Assembly (NCBI RefSeq): GCF_014904695.1
Contig: NZ_JACXXN010000005.1
Coordinates: forward strand, 62,001-126,000
Source: Nostoc sp. MG11
GTDB lineage: Bacteria > Cyanobacteriota > Cyanobacteriia > Cyanobacteriales > Nostocaceae
DNA: 64,000 bases
Direction: 5' to 3'
Shown: positions 1 through 9,513 of the stretch, piece after piece
Layout of the letters: each line of letters begins with the position of its first letter
How positions within the stretch are numbered: position 1 is the stretch's first letter
The notes under the pieces: model-generated
The model's input: the letters and a program-made list of their open reading frames with translations, nothing else
Told to the model about the DNA's origin: nothing
Database searches by the model: none
Position numbers and translations under genes: made by a program

Positions 1-215
1 TACGGGGATGATTAAAGGGAGGCAGAGGGGCAGAGGAGCAAGGGGGAAAAGGTGAGGCCAGTGCTGCGGGAGGGTTAGCCAGACCCAGGCAATTGGCGTT
101 AGCGTTCGCATCTCGGAGAGAGGAACGAGCGTCCGTAGGAGCGTCACCCGAAGGATTAAAGGTTAAGGGGATGGTTTTTTCCTTTACCCTTTCCCTTTCC
201 TCAATGCCCCATCTC
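1..215. repeat. Repeat-rich intergenic DNA at left edge
   Basis: No gene is visible. The stretch is made of purine-rich GGCAGAGG/GGGGCAGAGGAG blocks followed by a dispersed repeat with TTCGCATCTCGGAGAG near position 106. That repeat resembles the palindromic TTCGCG..GTCTCGCAGAG family seen again at the end of pncB and in front of sufR. Confidence 0.5.
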
Positions 216-542
216 TCACTGAACCACTGATTGAATATTTTGCAAATGACACTTCGTCTCAGCCGTACCTAGGCGTTCAATTACCTGTTCGGCACTCATT
301 AGACGCTTAAGTACTACTTGACCAATGGTCTTACTGGCGATTACTGGTGTTGTTGGCTTCACTTCAACGGTTAAAATAGCCTCTTCGACTCGATAAAGCC
401 ATAACAATTCGTTTTGTTCTACTAAGCAAATATTCATTCGCTGAATATCTGGTTGGCGTCGCCATGCAGTGATTTGCCAGAGTCCATCAGACGCCCATAC
501 TCTGGCAACTGTCCATCCCTCAGATAGAAAGAAATACTTCAC
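216..542 (-). CDS. Hypothetical protein, 108 aa
   Basis: A small soluble protein beginning with a GTG codon. I recognise no family. It has no signal peptide or membrane segment; the middle part (about residues 38-75) alternates beta-type hydrophobic stretches, and the C-terminal third contains VIERLG and ends in a polar helix. The gene stands alone, flanked on both sides by repeat-rich noncoding DNA. Its codon use looks like that of its neighbours, which supports it being real, but there is no clear Shine-Dalgarno sequence and function is unknown. Confidence 0.55.
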   Translation of the reverse strand: MKYFFLSEGWTVARVWASDGLWQITAWRRQPDIQRMNICLVEQNELLWLYRVEEAILTVEVKPTTPVIASKTIGQVVLKRLMSAEQVIERLGTAETKCHLQNIQSVVQ

Positions 543-1220
543 GGTCTTAATCCCACTATGTTAGACTTTCAATCTGTTGTTCACAATATATATCGCGATC
601 GCTTCAATCACTGATGTATAAACACGATATTTGTAAGTAAAGTCATGCAGCCGACGCTCTCTATGAGAAACTGTCTTGTGGATGACACTGCGTTGATTTG
701 AAGAAATCTGAGTACCGGAGGCTGGCGCTCAGAAACTCGGATTAAAAAAGTTTAGGCAAGTGTCCGTGGCGTCTACGCCCAAGCAAGCTGCAACAGGCAA
801 AATTTTAATGTAAATTACTTGGGTTACGGTCAAAGCTTAACAAAGCTATTCCCCAGTAATTATGAATTTACGATAAATTTAATTAATATTTGAGATTTTA
901 ATAAATAAAAATGTTTACGTGCTCAATAAATATAAAACTCTATATTTTTGTCAATGTTTTTTTGTAACAAAATAGTACTATCTCCTAATGGGAATAAGCT
1001 TGACTAGGAATTTTAATATCCACGAAAAATCTTTGATTTAGACATCTAAACTCTATAAATAAAATAGTGTAGAAAAATTTCTCTCTACCAAGGGCAAGTT
1101 ATATTTATTTCTACGTATCTGCTTACCCCCAGGTATTACTGAAATTAATTGTAAAAATTTAACATGATGGACAAAAACATAATATAATTGCTGACCGCTA
1201 ATTTCAAAAATCTTGATGAT
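543..1220. other. Intergenic region without a gene
   Basis: About 680 bases, AT-rich from position 800 on. It holds a HIP1-like site near 595, a palindromic repeat at about 703-740 (TCTGAG and CTCAGA arms) that may be a divergent copy of the family found in sufD, and a repeat fragment with GTCTACGCCCAAGCAAGC at about 770-790. The right part presumably carries the promoter of the binding-protein gene, but I cannot pick a convincing -35/-10 pair. Confidence 0.4.
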
Positions 1221-2873
1221 ATGACCTGGTTTTCCTTGTCCGTAAGACAGTGGGGTCGGATTACACAATTCCTATCTTTGTTCTGTCTATGTTTATTGTT
1301 AGTTGTAAGTTGCGCTCCTCGCCCACAGACAACTACCTCACCTTCTGGTTCTGTGAGTAGCCCTACAGGTGACGGTCGCATTACTGTAGGTACAACAGCG
1401 AAGCCGAGAACCCTCGATCCGGCGGATGCTTATGAGTTGGGATCTTTGGGTTTAGTATTTAATATGAGCGATCGCCTCTATACTTACGAACCAGGAAGCA
1501 CCGAAATAAAGCCTCAACTAGCTACAGCGTTACCAAAAGTAAGTCAAGATAGTTTAACTTATACTATCCCCCTACGTAAGGAAGTAGTTTTCCACGACGG
1601 GACTCCCTTTAACGCCAAAGCAATGGAGTTTAGTATCCAGCGCTTTATCGAAAATAAGGGTAAACCTTCCTTCTTACTTGCTGATACAGTGGACTCAGTG
1701 AAAGCCACAGGTGAGTCTGAGTTAACAATTAAGTTGAAAAAGCCTTTTGCTGCCTTTCCCTCACTGTTAGCGTTTTCTGGAGTATGTGCAGTTTCGCCCA
1801 AAGCTTATGAAATTGGCGCGGGTAAATTTAAGCCAAATATTTTTGTAGGGACTGGGCCTTACAAGTTAGCGCAGTATGGCACTGATTCACTACGATTTGA
1901 TGTGTTTGACAAGTATTGGGGAGAAAAACCAGCTAACAAAGGTATTAACGTCCAAATCCAGACTAGTCCAGTTAATTTATTTAATGCCTTCCGTACAGGT
2001 GCAGTAGATGTAGCTTATTTATCTCTGCAACCAGATCAAATTCGCAGCTTAGAGGAAGGTGGTAAGAAAGGGGATTGGCAAGCGATCACGGCGCAAGGTA
2101 GTGTAGTAAGTTATTTCGTGTTGAACCGGAATCAAAAGCCTTTAGATCAACCAGAAGTTCGAGCTGCGATCGCCTCAATGATTGACCGTCCACTAATTAT
2201 GCAGCGAGCTTTGTATGGTCAAGCTGATCCACTTTACAGCATGATTCCCACTACGTTTAATGTTTCCCAGCCATTATTTAAAGATAAATATGGTGATGCT
2301 AATTTGGATAGGGCAAAACAATTGTTAACTACTGCTGGTTTCTCTAAAGAAAATCCCGCAAGAGTACAAATTTGGTATCCTTCTAGTTCACCTACTCGTA
2401 GTTTGGCAGCACAGATACTTAAATCTCTTGCTGATACAAAGATGGATGGAATATTACAATTTGAAGTTACCCCTGCGGAAGGCCCTACTTTCTTCAAAGA
2501 TATTTCTAGGGGTTTATATCCAGCAGCTTTGCTTGATTGGTATCCAGATTTTTTAGATCCAGATAATTATGTACAGCCATTTTTATCTTGCCAGAAAGGG
2601 TCAGATGCTAAAGGATGCGAAGATGGAGGCAGTCAAACTCAAGGTTCGTTTTACTATAGCGAAACTGTAAATAAGCTAATTGACCAGCAACGCCAAGAGC
2701 AAAATCCTGAAGCACGGAAGAAAATTTTTACAGAAATTCAAACGCAGGTAGCTAGTGACGTTCCTTATGTTCCTCTATGGCAAAACAAAGACTATGTATT
2801 TGCCCAAAAAGGCGTTAGCAATACACAACTTGACCCCACTCAAAATCTGATTTACAAGACAATTAAAAAGTAG
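1221..2873 (+). CDS. ABC transporter substrate-binding lipoprotein, family 5 (peptide/nickel type)
   Basis: Periplasmic binding lipoprotein of the DppA/OppA class (SBP_bac_5), expected to deliver oligopeptides or similar solutes to a membrane permease. The ATG at 1221 is preferred over an in-frame TTG at 1188, because it places a short charged n-region, a hydrophobic core (FLSLFCLCLLLVV) and a lipobox LVVSC at the right distance. The family hallmarks follow: RTLDPADAYE near the mature start, a VVFHDGTPFNAKAMEFSIQR block, and PDFLDPDNYVQPF towards the C-terminus. Length (550 aa) is normal. The permease gene follows 208 bp downstream on the same strand. The exact substrate cannot be told from sequence. 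Confidence 0.9.
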   Translation: MTWFSLSVRQWGRITQFLSLFCLCLLLVVSCAPRPQTTTSPSGSVSSPTGDGRITVGTTAKPRTLDPADAYELGSLGLVFNMSDRLYTYEPGSTEIKPQLATALPKVSQDSLTYTIPLRKEVVFHDGTPFNAKAMEFSIQRFIENKGKPSFLLADTVDSVKATGESELTIKLKKPFAAFPSLLAFSGVCAVSPKAYEIGAGKFKPNIFVGTGPYKLAQYGTDSLRFDVFDKYWGEKPANKGINVQIQTSPVNLFNAFRTGAVDVAYLSLQPDQIRSLEEGGKKGDWQAITAQGSVVSYFVLNRNQKPLDQPEVRAAIASMIDRPLIMQRALYGQADPLYSMIPTTFNVSQPLFKDKYGDANLDRAKQLLTTAGFSKENPARVQIWYPSSSPTRSLAAQILKSLADTKMDGILQFEVTPAEGPTFFKDISRGLYPAALLDWYPDFLDPDNYVQPFLSCQKGSDAKGCEDGGSQTQGSFYYSETVNKLIDQQRQEQNPEARKKIFTEIQTQVASDVPYVPLWQNKDYVFAQKGVSNTQLDPTQNLIYKTIKK

Positions 2874-3036
2874 TCAATAGTCATTTGTCCTTTGTTTTAC
2901 AAGACTTTTCCTGATAAGCATTTCTTATATTCTTGGTGCTTTGGGAAAAGTTAAAGGGTAAAAGGTGAGAGCTAAATTTCAGCTTTCCCTTTTTCTCTTT
3001 CCTCGTTAACCGAAAGGTATTGCTTTGTTTTATTCA

Positions 3037-3078
3037 TGACAAATGACAAATAACAAATAACAAATGACAAATAACTGA
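3037..3078. repeat. Heptameric tandem repeat (ATGACAA/ATAACAA)
   Basis: Six or so tandem units of seven bases, ATGACAA alternating with ATAACAA, lie directly in front of the permease gene. This is the short tandem repeat type (STRR) known from heterocystous cyanobacteria; close relatives recur at 8680-8704, 19590-19632, 33058-33070, 45950-46010 and 53215-53265. Confidence 0.7.
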
Positions 3079-3081
3079 AAT

Positions 3082-4107
3082 ATGTCTCGCTCTAAAGCTT
3101 TACAATATTACATCGTCTCTCGTTTACTCTTAGCGCCACTTCAGTTGTTAACGATCATCACTATCGTATTCCTTTTATTAAGAGCAACACCAGGAGATCC
3201 CGCAGATGCAATTCTCGGCGGACGTGCGCCAGAAGCGGCTAAAGAGGAATTGCGAAAACAATTGGGTTTAGACCTTCCACTGTGGTTACAGTACTTGAAT
3301 TATTTAGGAAACATACTGCGCTTTGATTTAGGAACTTCTTTAATGAGTCGAGGACAGTATGTTTGGGACATAATTGGGCAATATTTTCCAGCGACGGTGG
3401 AATTAGCTGTGTTTAGTATGGCGGTTGCACTTATCGTCGGAATTTTGGTTGGTACTCTTTCGGCTTCTCGTCCTGGAACATATTTTGATGTAGGCGGGCG
3501 ATTGTTTGGGATAATCACATACGCACTTCCGATGTTTTGGGCGGGAATGCTTTTGCAGTTGATTTTCTCAGTACAATTGGGTTGGTTTCCCAATTCCAAC
3601 CGTTTTCCGCCAAATCTTCCGGCTCCTTCTCCTATCACTGGGTTGTATACAATTGATAGTTTGTTGAGTGGTAACTTCAGTCAGTTTTTCACATCTTTGC
3701 ACCACCTCGCCCTTCCAAGTCTTACCCTAGGAATTTTGCTCAGTGGGATTTTTGAGCGGATTGTGCGAGTGAATTTAAAACAGACCTTACGAGCAGATTA
3801 TATAGAAGCAGCTAGAGCTAGAGGCATAGCTGAAAACAAGATTTTAGTCTCCCATGCCTTAAAAAATGCCTTAATTCCAGTAATTACAGTCTTGGGATTA
3901 ACTTTTGCTTCGCTCTTGGGTGGGGCGATTTTGACAGAGGTGACATTTTCTTGGCCTGGGTTAGCCAATCGACTGTATCAAGCCATTAGCGATCGCGATT
4001 ATCCCACAGTCCAGGGAGTACTAGTATTTTTTGGTGCGATCGTTGTGAGCGCCAGCATTTTGATTGATATTTTAAATGCTTATGTAGACCCACGAATTCG
4101 CTATTAG
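3082..4107 (+). CDS. ABC transporter permease, DppB/OppB type
   Basis: Inner-membrane permease subunit of a peptide/nickel ABC importer. The N-terminal segment (RLLLAPLQLLTIITIVFLLLRATPGDPADAILGG) is the diagnostic DppB/OppB start with its RxxPGDP motif. Further hydrophobic segments follow, with the EAA loop at about residues 240-260 (DYIEAARARGIAENKILVSHALKNALIPV), which contacts the ATPase. C-terminal DILNAYVDPRIRY is also typical. Length is 341 aa, as in the family. It pairs with the upstream binding protein. The second permease (DppC) and the ATPases (DppD/F) are not in this window, so the transporter must be completed by genes elsewhere. Confidence 0.92.
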   Translation: MSRSKALQYYIVSRLLLAPLQLLTIITIVFLLLRATPGDPADAILGGRAPEAAKEELRKQLGLDLPLWLQYLNYLGNILRFDLGTSLMSRGQYVWDIIGQYFPATVELAVFSMAVALIVGILVGTLSASRPGTYFDVGGRLFGIITYALPMFWAGMLLQLIFSVQLGWFPNSNRFPPNLPAPSPITGLYTIDSLLSGNFSQFFTSLHHLALPSLTLGILLSGIFERIVRVNLKQTLRADYIEAARARGIAENKILVSHALKNALIPVITVLGLTFASLLGGAILTEVTFSWPGLANRLYQAISDRDYPTVQGVLVFFGAIVVSASILIDILNAYVDPRIRY

Positions 4108-4180
4108 CAAAAATGGGTACTGGGTATTTAGTATTATGTGTTATGAATAATCCCCAGTTCCCAAACAGATAAAATCAAGA

Positions 4181-5638
4181 CTAACTCCTAGACTGAATTT
4201 GCTTGACTAACTCGTAAAAAGGTTGCCAGTTATCTTCTTGAGCAATCGCTTCCCAAGTAGATTCAATTACAGGTCTGAGTAAAACTGTTTTGGGATTTTG
4301 ATCAGCTAGAGTTTGAGCAATTACATCAATGCGATCGCAATCAAAACCATTCAAAATTTTATGGTATAGTATGCACCAATTATCAAAAATTGCTGATGCC
4401 CCTGGTACTGGCACAATATCTGAATTATTCAGTACAAAACCGGGTTCATCGCGCCATTTAGATGAAAAAGTGCGAGCCATCTCATAAAAAAATTGGTGAT
4501 AACCAACTTGGCTATCTTGCAAAAATTCAACTGTTAGATTTACAAGCTCATTAGCTTCTGGATTTTGCAATTGCTCAAAACCCAACTTTTTCAACATCAA
4601 GGAACTGTATTCAGCATAATAATACTCATCAAAACTTGCTAATCCAGCTTCCAACTCACCTTTATCAATAATTGCCTTTAAAGGTTCTTGAAGCATTTCT
4701 AAATTCAACTTGCAAATACTTGGTTGATGGCTGTAACAGTAGCGTCTATAGTAGTCAAAATATGCAGCGGTAAAGTACGGGTCATAAGTAGGAATAAACG
4801 CATAAGGGCCATAGTCAAAACTCTCTCCTGTAATTGACATATTGTCAGTATTTAGGACTGCATGACAAAAACCCGCCGCCATCCACTGTGCTGCAAGTTT
4901 CGCAAATCGTTCAACTAATTCAGCGTAAAACAAAACATATTTATCTTGTTGGGCGTTTAAGTGTGGGTAATATTGCTCAATTACGTGGTCTAGCAACTTT
5001 TTAGTTAAATCTGGACGCTGTAAATAGTGCAGTCGCTCAAAAGTGCCAAACCGAAGATGAGAACTACTCATTCTGACCATCACACATGAGCGAGTAGGTG
5101 AAGGTTCATCACCCCGCCAAAGGGATAAACCTGTTTCAATCATAGTTAGACAGCGGGAGGTACGTACTCCCAAGTAGTGAAGTGCTTCCGCTGCTAAAAC
5201 TTCCCGCACCCCGCCTTTGAGTGTGAGCATACCATCACCACCACGGGAGTAGGGCGTCCTACCCGAACCTTTCGTACCAAAGTCGTACAATTCGCCATCA
5301 CTAGCGCGTACTTGCCCGTAGAGAAAGCCTCTGCCATCACCCAACTGCCGATTATATTCACCAAATTGATAGCCGTGGTAACGTAGTGCTAATAAGGGTT
5401 TGCGCCCTTGAAATTTGCCAAAGGCTATGATGAAATCTTCGTCTGTGACTGCTTCGGGGTCTAGCCCTAAACGAGGTAGCAGTGCATCGTTACGCCAACG
5501 CAAGATGTGTTGAGGAAATTCCGCCGCTGCAACTTCGTCATAGTAGTCATCGCCTAGAGATTCCAAGGCGCTTTCGTAGTTGAGGGTAAGAAAAGGATTG
5601 CTAGAATTCTTGTAGTTTGGAGTTTCAGCCAGAGTCAT
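4181..5638 (-). CDS. selO: SelO family protein adenylyltransferase (YdiU/UPF0061)
   Basis: Pseudokinase-fold enzyme that transfers AMP from ATP to Ser/Thr/Tyr hydroxyls of proteins (protein AMPylation), linked to redox homeostasis in studied bacteria. Visible motifs are the glycine-rich [14 protein letters not shown] loop (about residue 125), RTSRCL, and the catalytic/metal segment [19 protein letters not shown], where the D-N pair and the later D match the residues needed for catalysis and Mg binding. The protein ends QIQSRS, so the C-terminal redox Cys/Sec of many SelO proteins is absent. ATG at 5638 is chosen over an upstream TTG at 5647. It faces the neighbouring permease gene tail to tail. 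Confidence 0.93.
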   Translation of the reverse strand: MTLAETPNYKNSSNPFLTLNYESALESLGDDYYDEVAAAEFPQHILRWRNDALLPRLGLDPEAVTDEDFIIAFGKFQGRKPLLALRYHGYQFGEYNRQLGDGRGFLYGQVRASDGELYDFGTKGSGRTPYSRGGDGMLTLKGGVREVLAAEALHYLGVRTSRCLTMIETGLSLWRGDEPSPTRSCVMVRMSSSHLRFGTFERLHYLQRPDLTKKLLDHVIEQYYPHLNAQQDKYVLFYAELVERFAKLAAQWMAAGFCHAVLNTDNMSITGESFDYGPYAFIPTYDPYFTAAYFDYYRRYCYSHQPSICKLNLEMLQEPLKAIIDKGELEAGLASFDEYYYAEYSSLMLKKLGFEQLQNPEANELVNLTVEFLQDSQVGYHQFFYEMARTFSSKWRDEPGFVLNNSDIVPVPGASAIFDNWCILYHKILNGFDCDRIDVIAQTLADQNPKTVLLRPVIESTWEAIAQEDNWQPFYELVKQIQSRS

Positions 5639-5759
5639 TACGAGCAAAGCTTAATTCATTCTTCCTTTAATACTACCTCTGGCATCGGCATCAGCATAGA
5701 CGAAGAAAGCGACCCATATCTCAAATATGGCAGCGCCACCATCATAATCGGAACGCATA

Positions 5760-6428
5760 ATGAATAAAGTTTTGCAATTAAAGAAAAACTTGACTCAATT
5801 AGCAATTTTAGACGCTACATTTCAAGTTTTTGGCTCAGAATTACACCAGTATCAACTCAATTCTTGCTTGAGTGACACAGATATTCAAAAGTTTGAATCC
5901 AAATACGATATCACGCTACCCAGTGACTATCGCAACTTTCTATTAGAAGTTGGCAATGGTGGTGCTGGGCCTGGATACGGTTTATACAGACTGCCAGGAA
6001 TTGAATATGAAAATGTCATTCCAGAAACACCATACCCAAAAAAATCTGAATTTTTCTCTCAACCATTTCCTTTAACACAGGCATGGAACAATTTGGATTT
6101 GATTACTGAGAATAAAGGTGGTTCTTTTGTACCCAAAGATGCTTACTTTAATGATCGATTTACTCAGGGTACTCTTACCATTGCAAATTATGGTTGTGGA
6201 ATTTATGCGATGTTAGTCATTAACGGAGAACAACGCGGAAAAATCTGGATAGATGACCGTACCAATGATAATGGAATATATCCCGCTTGTTTAAGTTTTT
6301 GTCGTTCTTTTCATGACGCCGATACTGATGATTTTCATGCAGATAGTAATGAGGAGGTACCTTTGAGTTTTTATGATTGGTATGAAGACTGGCTTAATCG
6401 AAGTTTGCATCAAGTTCGCCAGTCTTAA
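5760..6428 (+). CDS. SMI1/KNR4 family protein
   Basis: The SMI1/KNR4 (SUKH) domain is used widely in bacteria as an immunity fold against polymorphic toxins, but also occurs in housekeeping settings. Hallmarks seen: IQKFESKYDITLPSDYRNFLLEVGNGGAGPGYGLYRLPG at about residues 40-80, then a SFVPKDAYF..GTLTIANYGCGIYAMLVINGEQRGKIWID block and the C-terminal SFYDWYEDWLNRSL. No toxin gene is adjacent, so an immunity role is not supported by context. The start codon ATG at 5760 has only a weak ribosome site. It is transcribed divergently from selO, with about 120 bp between them. Confidence 0.85.
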   Translation: MNKVLQLKKNLTQLAILDATFQVFGSELHQYQLNSCLSDTDIQKFESKYDITLPSDYRNFLLEVGNGGAGPGYGLYRLPGIEYENVIPETPYPKKSEFFSQPFPLTQAWNNLDLITENKGGSFVPKDAYFNDRFTQGTLTIANYGCGIYAMLVINGEQRGKIWIDDRTNDNGIYPACLSFCRSFHDADTDDFHADSNEEVPLSFYDWYEDWLNRSLHQVRQS

Positions 6429-6586
6429 TACTGAATTTTTTAGTTTTTAATAGGAGTGCTGAGCGCTAAGTGAGGAGTCAAGGGTCAAGAGTCATTTGTA
6501 TTTTATTATTCTTCCCCTGCTTCCCCTGCTCCCTCTGCTATTTCTTCTAAATACGACAATACTGCAAACTAAATGCATCAACTTAG

Positions 6587-7183
6587 TTAATATTGATCTG
6601 GTTGCCAGTTAGGATTTATAAGACTTGTAAGGATATGATCTTCCCATTGTCCATTAATCAACAAATAGTCTCTAGCGTATCCTTCAATAACAAAACCGAG
6701 TCTTTTGAGCACATTACCACTGCGGCGATTATGAGGCATGTAATTTGCCATGATGCGGTGAAAATTTAATTCTTGAAATACATATTGAGTTGCTGCTTTT
6801 AGCGCCTCTGTCATATACCCTTTACCTTGTTTAGCTTCGGCAAGACTATATCCCACATAGCAAAAATGAGCTGCTCCTCGGATAAAATTACTAAAATTAA
6901 CAGTTCCAATAATGACAGTTGGATTTTTTTTTGTGTAAATAAATAGCTTTAATGATTGGTCATTAATAAATTCTATAAAACTACTTTCTACCTGATAATG
7001 CCAATACTTTTCAGTGAAAAAACTATCAGCCCAATGAGGGTAAAATGGAGTGAGATAGGTTTTGTTATCAGTGAAATATTTAATGATTTGGGGGATATCT
7101 TCTAGGATCGGTACTCGTAATAATAGGCGATCGCTGGTAATTATTGGCAGTTCTGATCTCATAAACCCCATCTCATCAAGCAT
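6587..7183 (-). CDS. GNAT family N-acetyltransferase (RimJ/RimL type)
   Basis: Acetyl-CoA dependent N-acetyltransferase of the group that modifies protein N-termini or small amines. The domain is seen as ITSDRLLLRVPILED (strand 1), VIIGTVNFSNF, the acetyl-CoA loop region YSLAEAKQGKGYMTEALKAATQYVF (Q/R-x-x-G-x-G/A-type QGKGYM), and NHRIMANYMPHNRRSGNVLKRLGFVIEGYARDYLLINGQWEDHIL, typical of the Acetyltransf_3 subfamily. Only three bases separate it from the stop of the histidine kinase gene upstream, so the two are probably co-transcribed. Start could also be at internal Met5 or Met8. Confidence 0.88.
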   Translation of the reverse strand: MLDEMGFMRSELPIITSDRLLLRVPILEDIPQIIKYFTDNKTYLTPFYPHWADSFFTEKYWHYQVESSFIEFINDQSLKLFIYTKKNPTVIIGTVNFSNFIRGAAHFCYVGYSLAEAKQGKGYMTEALKAATQYVFQELNFHRIMANYMPHNRRSGNVLKRLGFVIEGYARDYLLINGQWEDHILTSLINPNWQPDQY

Positions 7184-7186
7184 TGG

Positions 7187-8461
7187 TCAAAGTTTGAGGG
7201 GAAGACTAATTTGAAAGGTTGAGCCTTGACCAAGTATACTCTTTACGGTGATTTGTCCCCCGTATGCTTGCACAATTTGTTGAGCGATCGCAAGTCCGAG
7301 TCCAAAGCCGCCTGTTTGGCGAGAGCGAACGGTGTCTACGCGGTAGAAACGATCAAAGATATGCGGCAAATCAGTGGGGGGAATGCCAATACCATTGTCG
7401 ATGATCTGAATCACAGCCCGGTGGGACTGAGTAAATAGACGCAATTGTACTTTACCACCCGTTGGCGTGTATTTTAAGGCATTACTCAGTAAATTGATTA
7501 CGGCTTGTTTTAGCAAGTTGGCGTCAGCTTGTAGCATGACGGGTTGCTCTGAAAGTTGAGTGCTGAAATAGAGGTTTTGAGCAGAACATTGAGTGATAAA
7601 CTCTTGAGCAAGCGATCGCAGCAGTTCGTTCAAATCAACGGGTTTTAGTATGGTTTCCGCAAGCGATGCATCATAGCGCGAAAGAAAAAGCAGATTATTA
7701 ATTAGCGTACTCATGGACTTAGCAGTTTCCGCAATCTTTTGCAACCGAAATCGTTGCTCAGATGGGTCTTCGGGCGGCATTAGGGCAACTTGGGCATTGC
7801 TCAATACTGTTGCGACAGGTGTACGTAGTTCATGAGAAGCATCGGCTGTAAACCGCTGCAATTGCTGATAAGCACGGAGGGTTGGTCGCATTGCTAATCC
7901 GCCCAAAAACCAACCTGTAATCCCAATCACGCCAAATGTAACGGGAACACCCAAAGCAAAAAACAAGCGAGCTTGATTCAAGCTGCTGCGTAGGGAATTC
8001 ATCGGAACTGCTGTTTGGAAGTAGCCAACCAGCACCTTATCTTGTAAAACGGGAAGAGTAAGTTGGCGAACCCAGGTTGTTGTAGTGGGGATATCTGAGC
8101 TAATTGGCGCTTGCACGGTTTTAAATCCGGGTTTTGTGGTCAACTGTTTGCCACCCGATGAACCAATAAACTGTACTATTTGTTTGTTAGCGTTATACCA
8201 CCGAGCATATATCAATCCGCCATTCAAAGATCCCCCATTCTCTAGACGAGTCTGGCTGCGCTGATTTTGCCATTGACTTTGATAAAGCGAGTACTGAGTT
8301 TTGGCAGCAAAGGCTTTACTTTGTGAAAATAGTTCGTCATCAAAAAACCGCAACTGATCTTCCACATTCAGACAGTAACCTACTCCTGCAAAAGCAAATA
8401 AAATTCCACCCATTGACAGGGCAAACCAGTGAGCCAGATTACGGCGACTACGATCAAACAC
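7187..8461 (-). CDS. rppB: Sensor histidine kinase, RppB-like
   Basis: Membrane sensor kinase partner of the response regulator encoded upstream. Residues 12-32 form a first transmembrane helix, about residues 33-160 a periplasmic sensor region, and residues 166-190 a second helix. The dimerisation domain has [12 protein letters not shown] with the phospho-accepting His at residue 210. The ATPase domain shows the N box ([11 protein letters not shown]), G1 (IDNGIGIP), F box (FDRFYR) and G2 (GFGLGLAI). The overall form and the neighbouring regulator match cyanobacterial RppA/RppB (also called NrsR/NrsS-like) pairs, which sense redox or metal status; the stimulus here is inferred only. Start codon is GTG. 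Confidence 0.85.
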   Translation of the reverse strand: MFDRSRRNLAHWFALSMGGILFAFAGVGYCLNVEDQLRFFDDELFSQSKAFAAKTQYSLYQSQWQNQRSQTRLENGGSLNGGLIYARWYNANKQIVQFIGSSGGKQLTTKPGFKTVQAPISSDIPTTTTWVRQLTLPVLQDKVLVGYFQTAVPMNSLRSSLNQARLFFALGVPVTFGVIGITGWFLGGLAMRPTLRAYQQLQRFTADASHELRTPVATVLSNAQVALMPPEDPSEQRFRLQKIAETAKSMSTLINNLLFLSRYDASLAETILKPVDLNELLRSLAQEFITQCSAQNLYFSTQLSEQPVMLQADANLLKQAVINLLSNALKYTPTGGKVQLRLFTQSHRAVIQIIDNGIGIPPTDLPHIFDRFYRVDTVRSRQTGGFGLGLAIAQQIVQAYGGQITVKSILGQGSTFQISLPLKL

Positions 8462-8704
8462 TTTGGGGACTGGGGATTGGGGGTTGGGGAGTGGGAGCAG
8501 AGGAGCAGAGGGGAATTGGGAGAGAAAATTGCTTGACCCTTAAAAATTCATAATTATGTAACAGAAAAGGAACTGTTACCCCACCTGAAACAGCGCTGGG
8601 ATGTGGAGGCAGAGGAATCAAACCCTTTTTAATTATGAATTATGAACTAATAATTATTAATTATGTTGACTCTTGACCCTTGACAAATGACAAATGACAA
8701 ATGA
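8462..8704. repeat. Repeat-filled gap between the regulator and kinase genes
   Basis: This 243-bp spacer inside a two-component operon holds GGGGATTGGGG-type decamer repeats (8463-8520), an AT-rich AATTATGAATTATG block (8625-8665) and heptameric ACAAATG repeats (8680-8704). Tightly linked regulator/kinase genes normally have almost no spacer, so the repeats look like later insertions. Confidence 0.55.
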
Positions 8705-9379
8705 CTAATTTGGCGGATTCAATCGATAACCCATTCGATGCACCGTTTCTATCCAATCTTTAGCATCAACTGTTTGTAGACGTTGGCGCAGACGGCGAAC
8801 CAAGGTTGTAACTGCGTTACTTTCGGGTTCGTCTCCCCAACTCCAAATGGCTTGCTCAATTTGGTGATGAGATAAGACTTGGCGGGGATGACGCATCAAA
8901 TATTCCATCAATTGAAACTCACGGCTGGAAAGTTGAGTCGTTAACGAACCACGTTCGATTGTCAAATTGGATAAATGAAGTTGCAAATCGTCCAAGCTGA
9001 GTATATCGCCTTGCCACATTGGCGATCGCCGTCCCAATGCCCGCACTCGTGCCAACAACTCCAGCACATCTACAGGCTTTACTAAGTAATCATCGGCTCC
9101 TGCATCCAAACCCGTTACTTTATCCAAAACTGTATCTTTTGCCGTCAGCATCAGCACAGGAGCCAATTTACCAGCCTGTCGATACACCTGACAGATTTCT
9201 ACTCCACTAACCTTAGGCAACATCCAATCTAGAATCAATAAGTCATAGTCTTTGCGAAAAGCAAACCATTGCGCTGTTTCTCCATCTTCAATCGCATCCA
9301 CTGTATGCCCCACTTTCAACAATGCTGTCCGCAGTGGCTCTAGCTGCGATGGGTCATCTTCCACCAGTAAGATCAACAT
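8705..9379 (-). CDS. rppA: Response regulator, OmpR family, RppA-like
   Basis: Two-domain transcription factor. The receiver domain has the acidic pair D8/D9, phospho-acceptor D51 (LLILDWMLPK), the conserved T/S (MLTAKD) and K (YLVKPVD). The C-terminal half is an OmpR/PhoB winged helix (LSSREFQLMEYLMRHPRQVLSHHQIEQAIW ... TTLVRRLRQRL ... ETVHRMGYRLN). At 224 aa the length is that of RppA. The matching kinase lies 243 bp downstream on the same strand. Two AGTGACA direct repeats one helical turn apart (9438-9455), between this gene and the divergent small membrane protein, are a likely binding site for it. Confidence 0.87.
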   Translation of the reverse strand: MLILLVEDDPSQLEPLRTALLKVGHTVDAIEDGETAQWFAFRKDYDLLILDWMLPKVSGVEICQVYRQAGKLAPVLMLTAKDTVLDKVTGLDAGADDYLVKPVDVLELLARVRALGRRSPMWQGDILSLDDLQLHLSNLTIERGSLTTQLSSREFQLMEYLMRHPRQVLSHHQIEQAIWSWGDEPESNAVTTLVRRLRQRLQTVDAKDWIETVHRMGYRLNPPN

Positions 9380-9437
9380 CCCATTTGCTCAGCTTGCTGT
9401 GATTTCTGCTTCTCTAATTCTAAGATTAAGCTAAAAG

Positions 9438-9455
9438 AGTGACATAGAAGTGACA
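9438..9455. promoter_or_regulatory. Direct repeat AGTGACA-N4-AGTGACA, candidate RppA site
   Basis: Two identical heptamers start 11 bp apart, the spacing that OmpR/PhoB-type regulators use to bind side by side. They sit between the divergently read response regulator gene (9379) and the membrane-protein gene (9514). Assignment to RppA is inferred from position and spacing. Confidence 0.5.
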
Positions 9456-9513
9456 GTAAACAATGCTGAGTGCTGAGTTGGTAAATAAGTGAGCAATTAA
9501 CCCCATATTTTTT

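Noticed and set aside
5655-5764. Short open stretch before the SMI1 gene (reads SIDEESDPYLKYGSATIIIG, ends 5764)
   Set aside because: Looks protein-like and might be a gene remnant, but it has no start codon outside selO and I recognise no family; too short to support.
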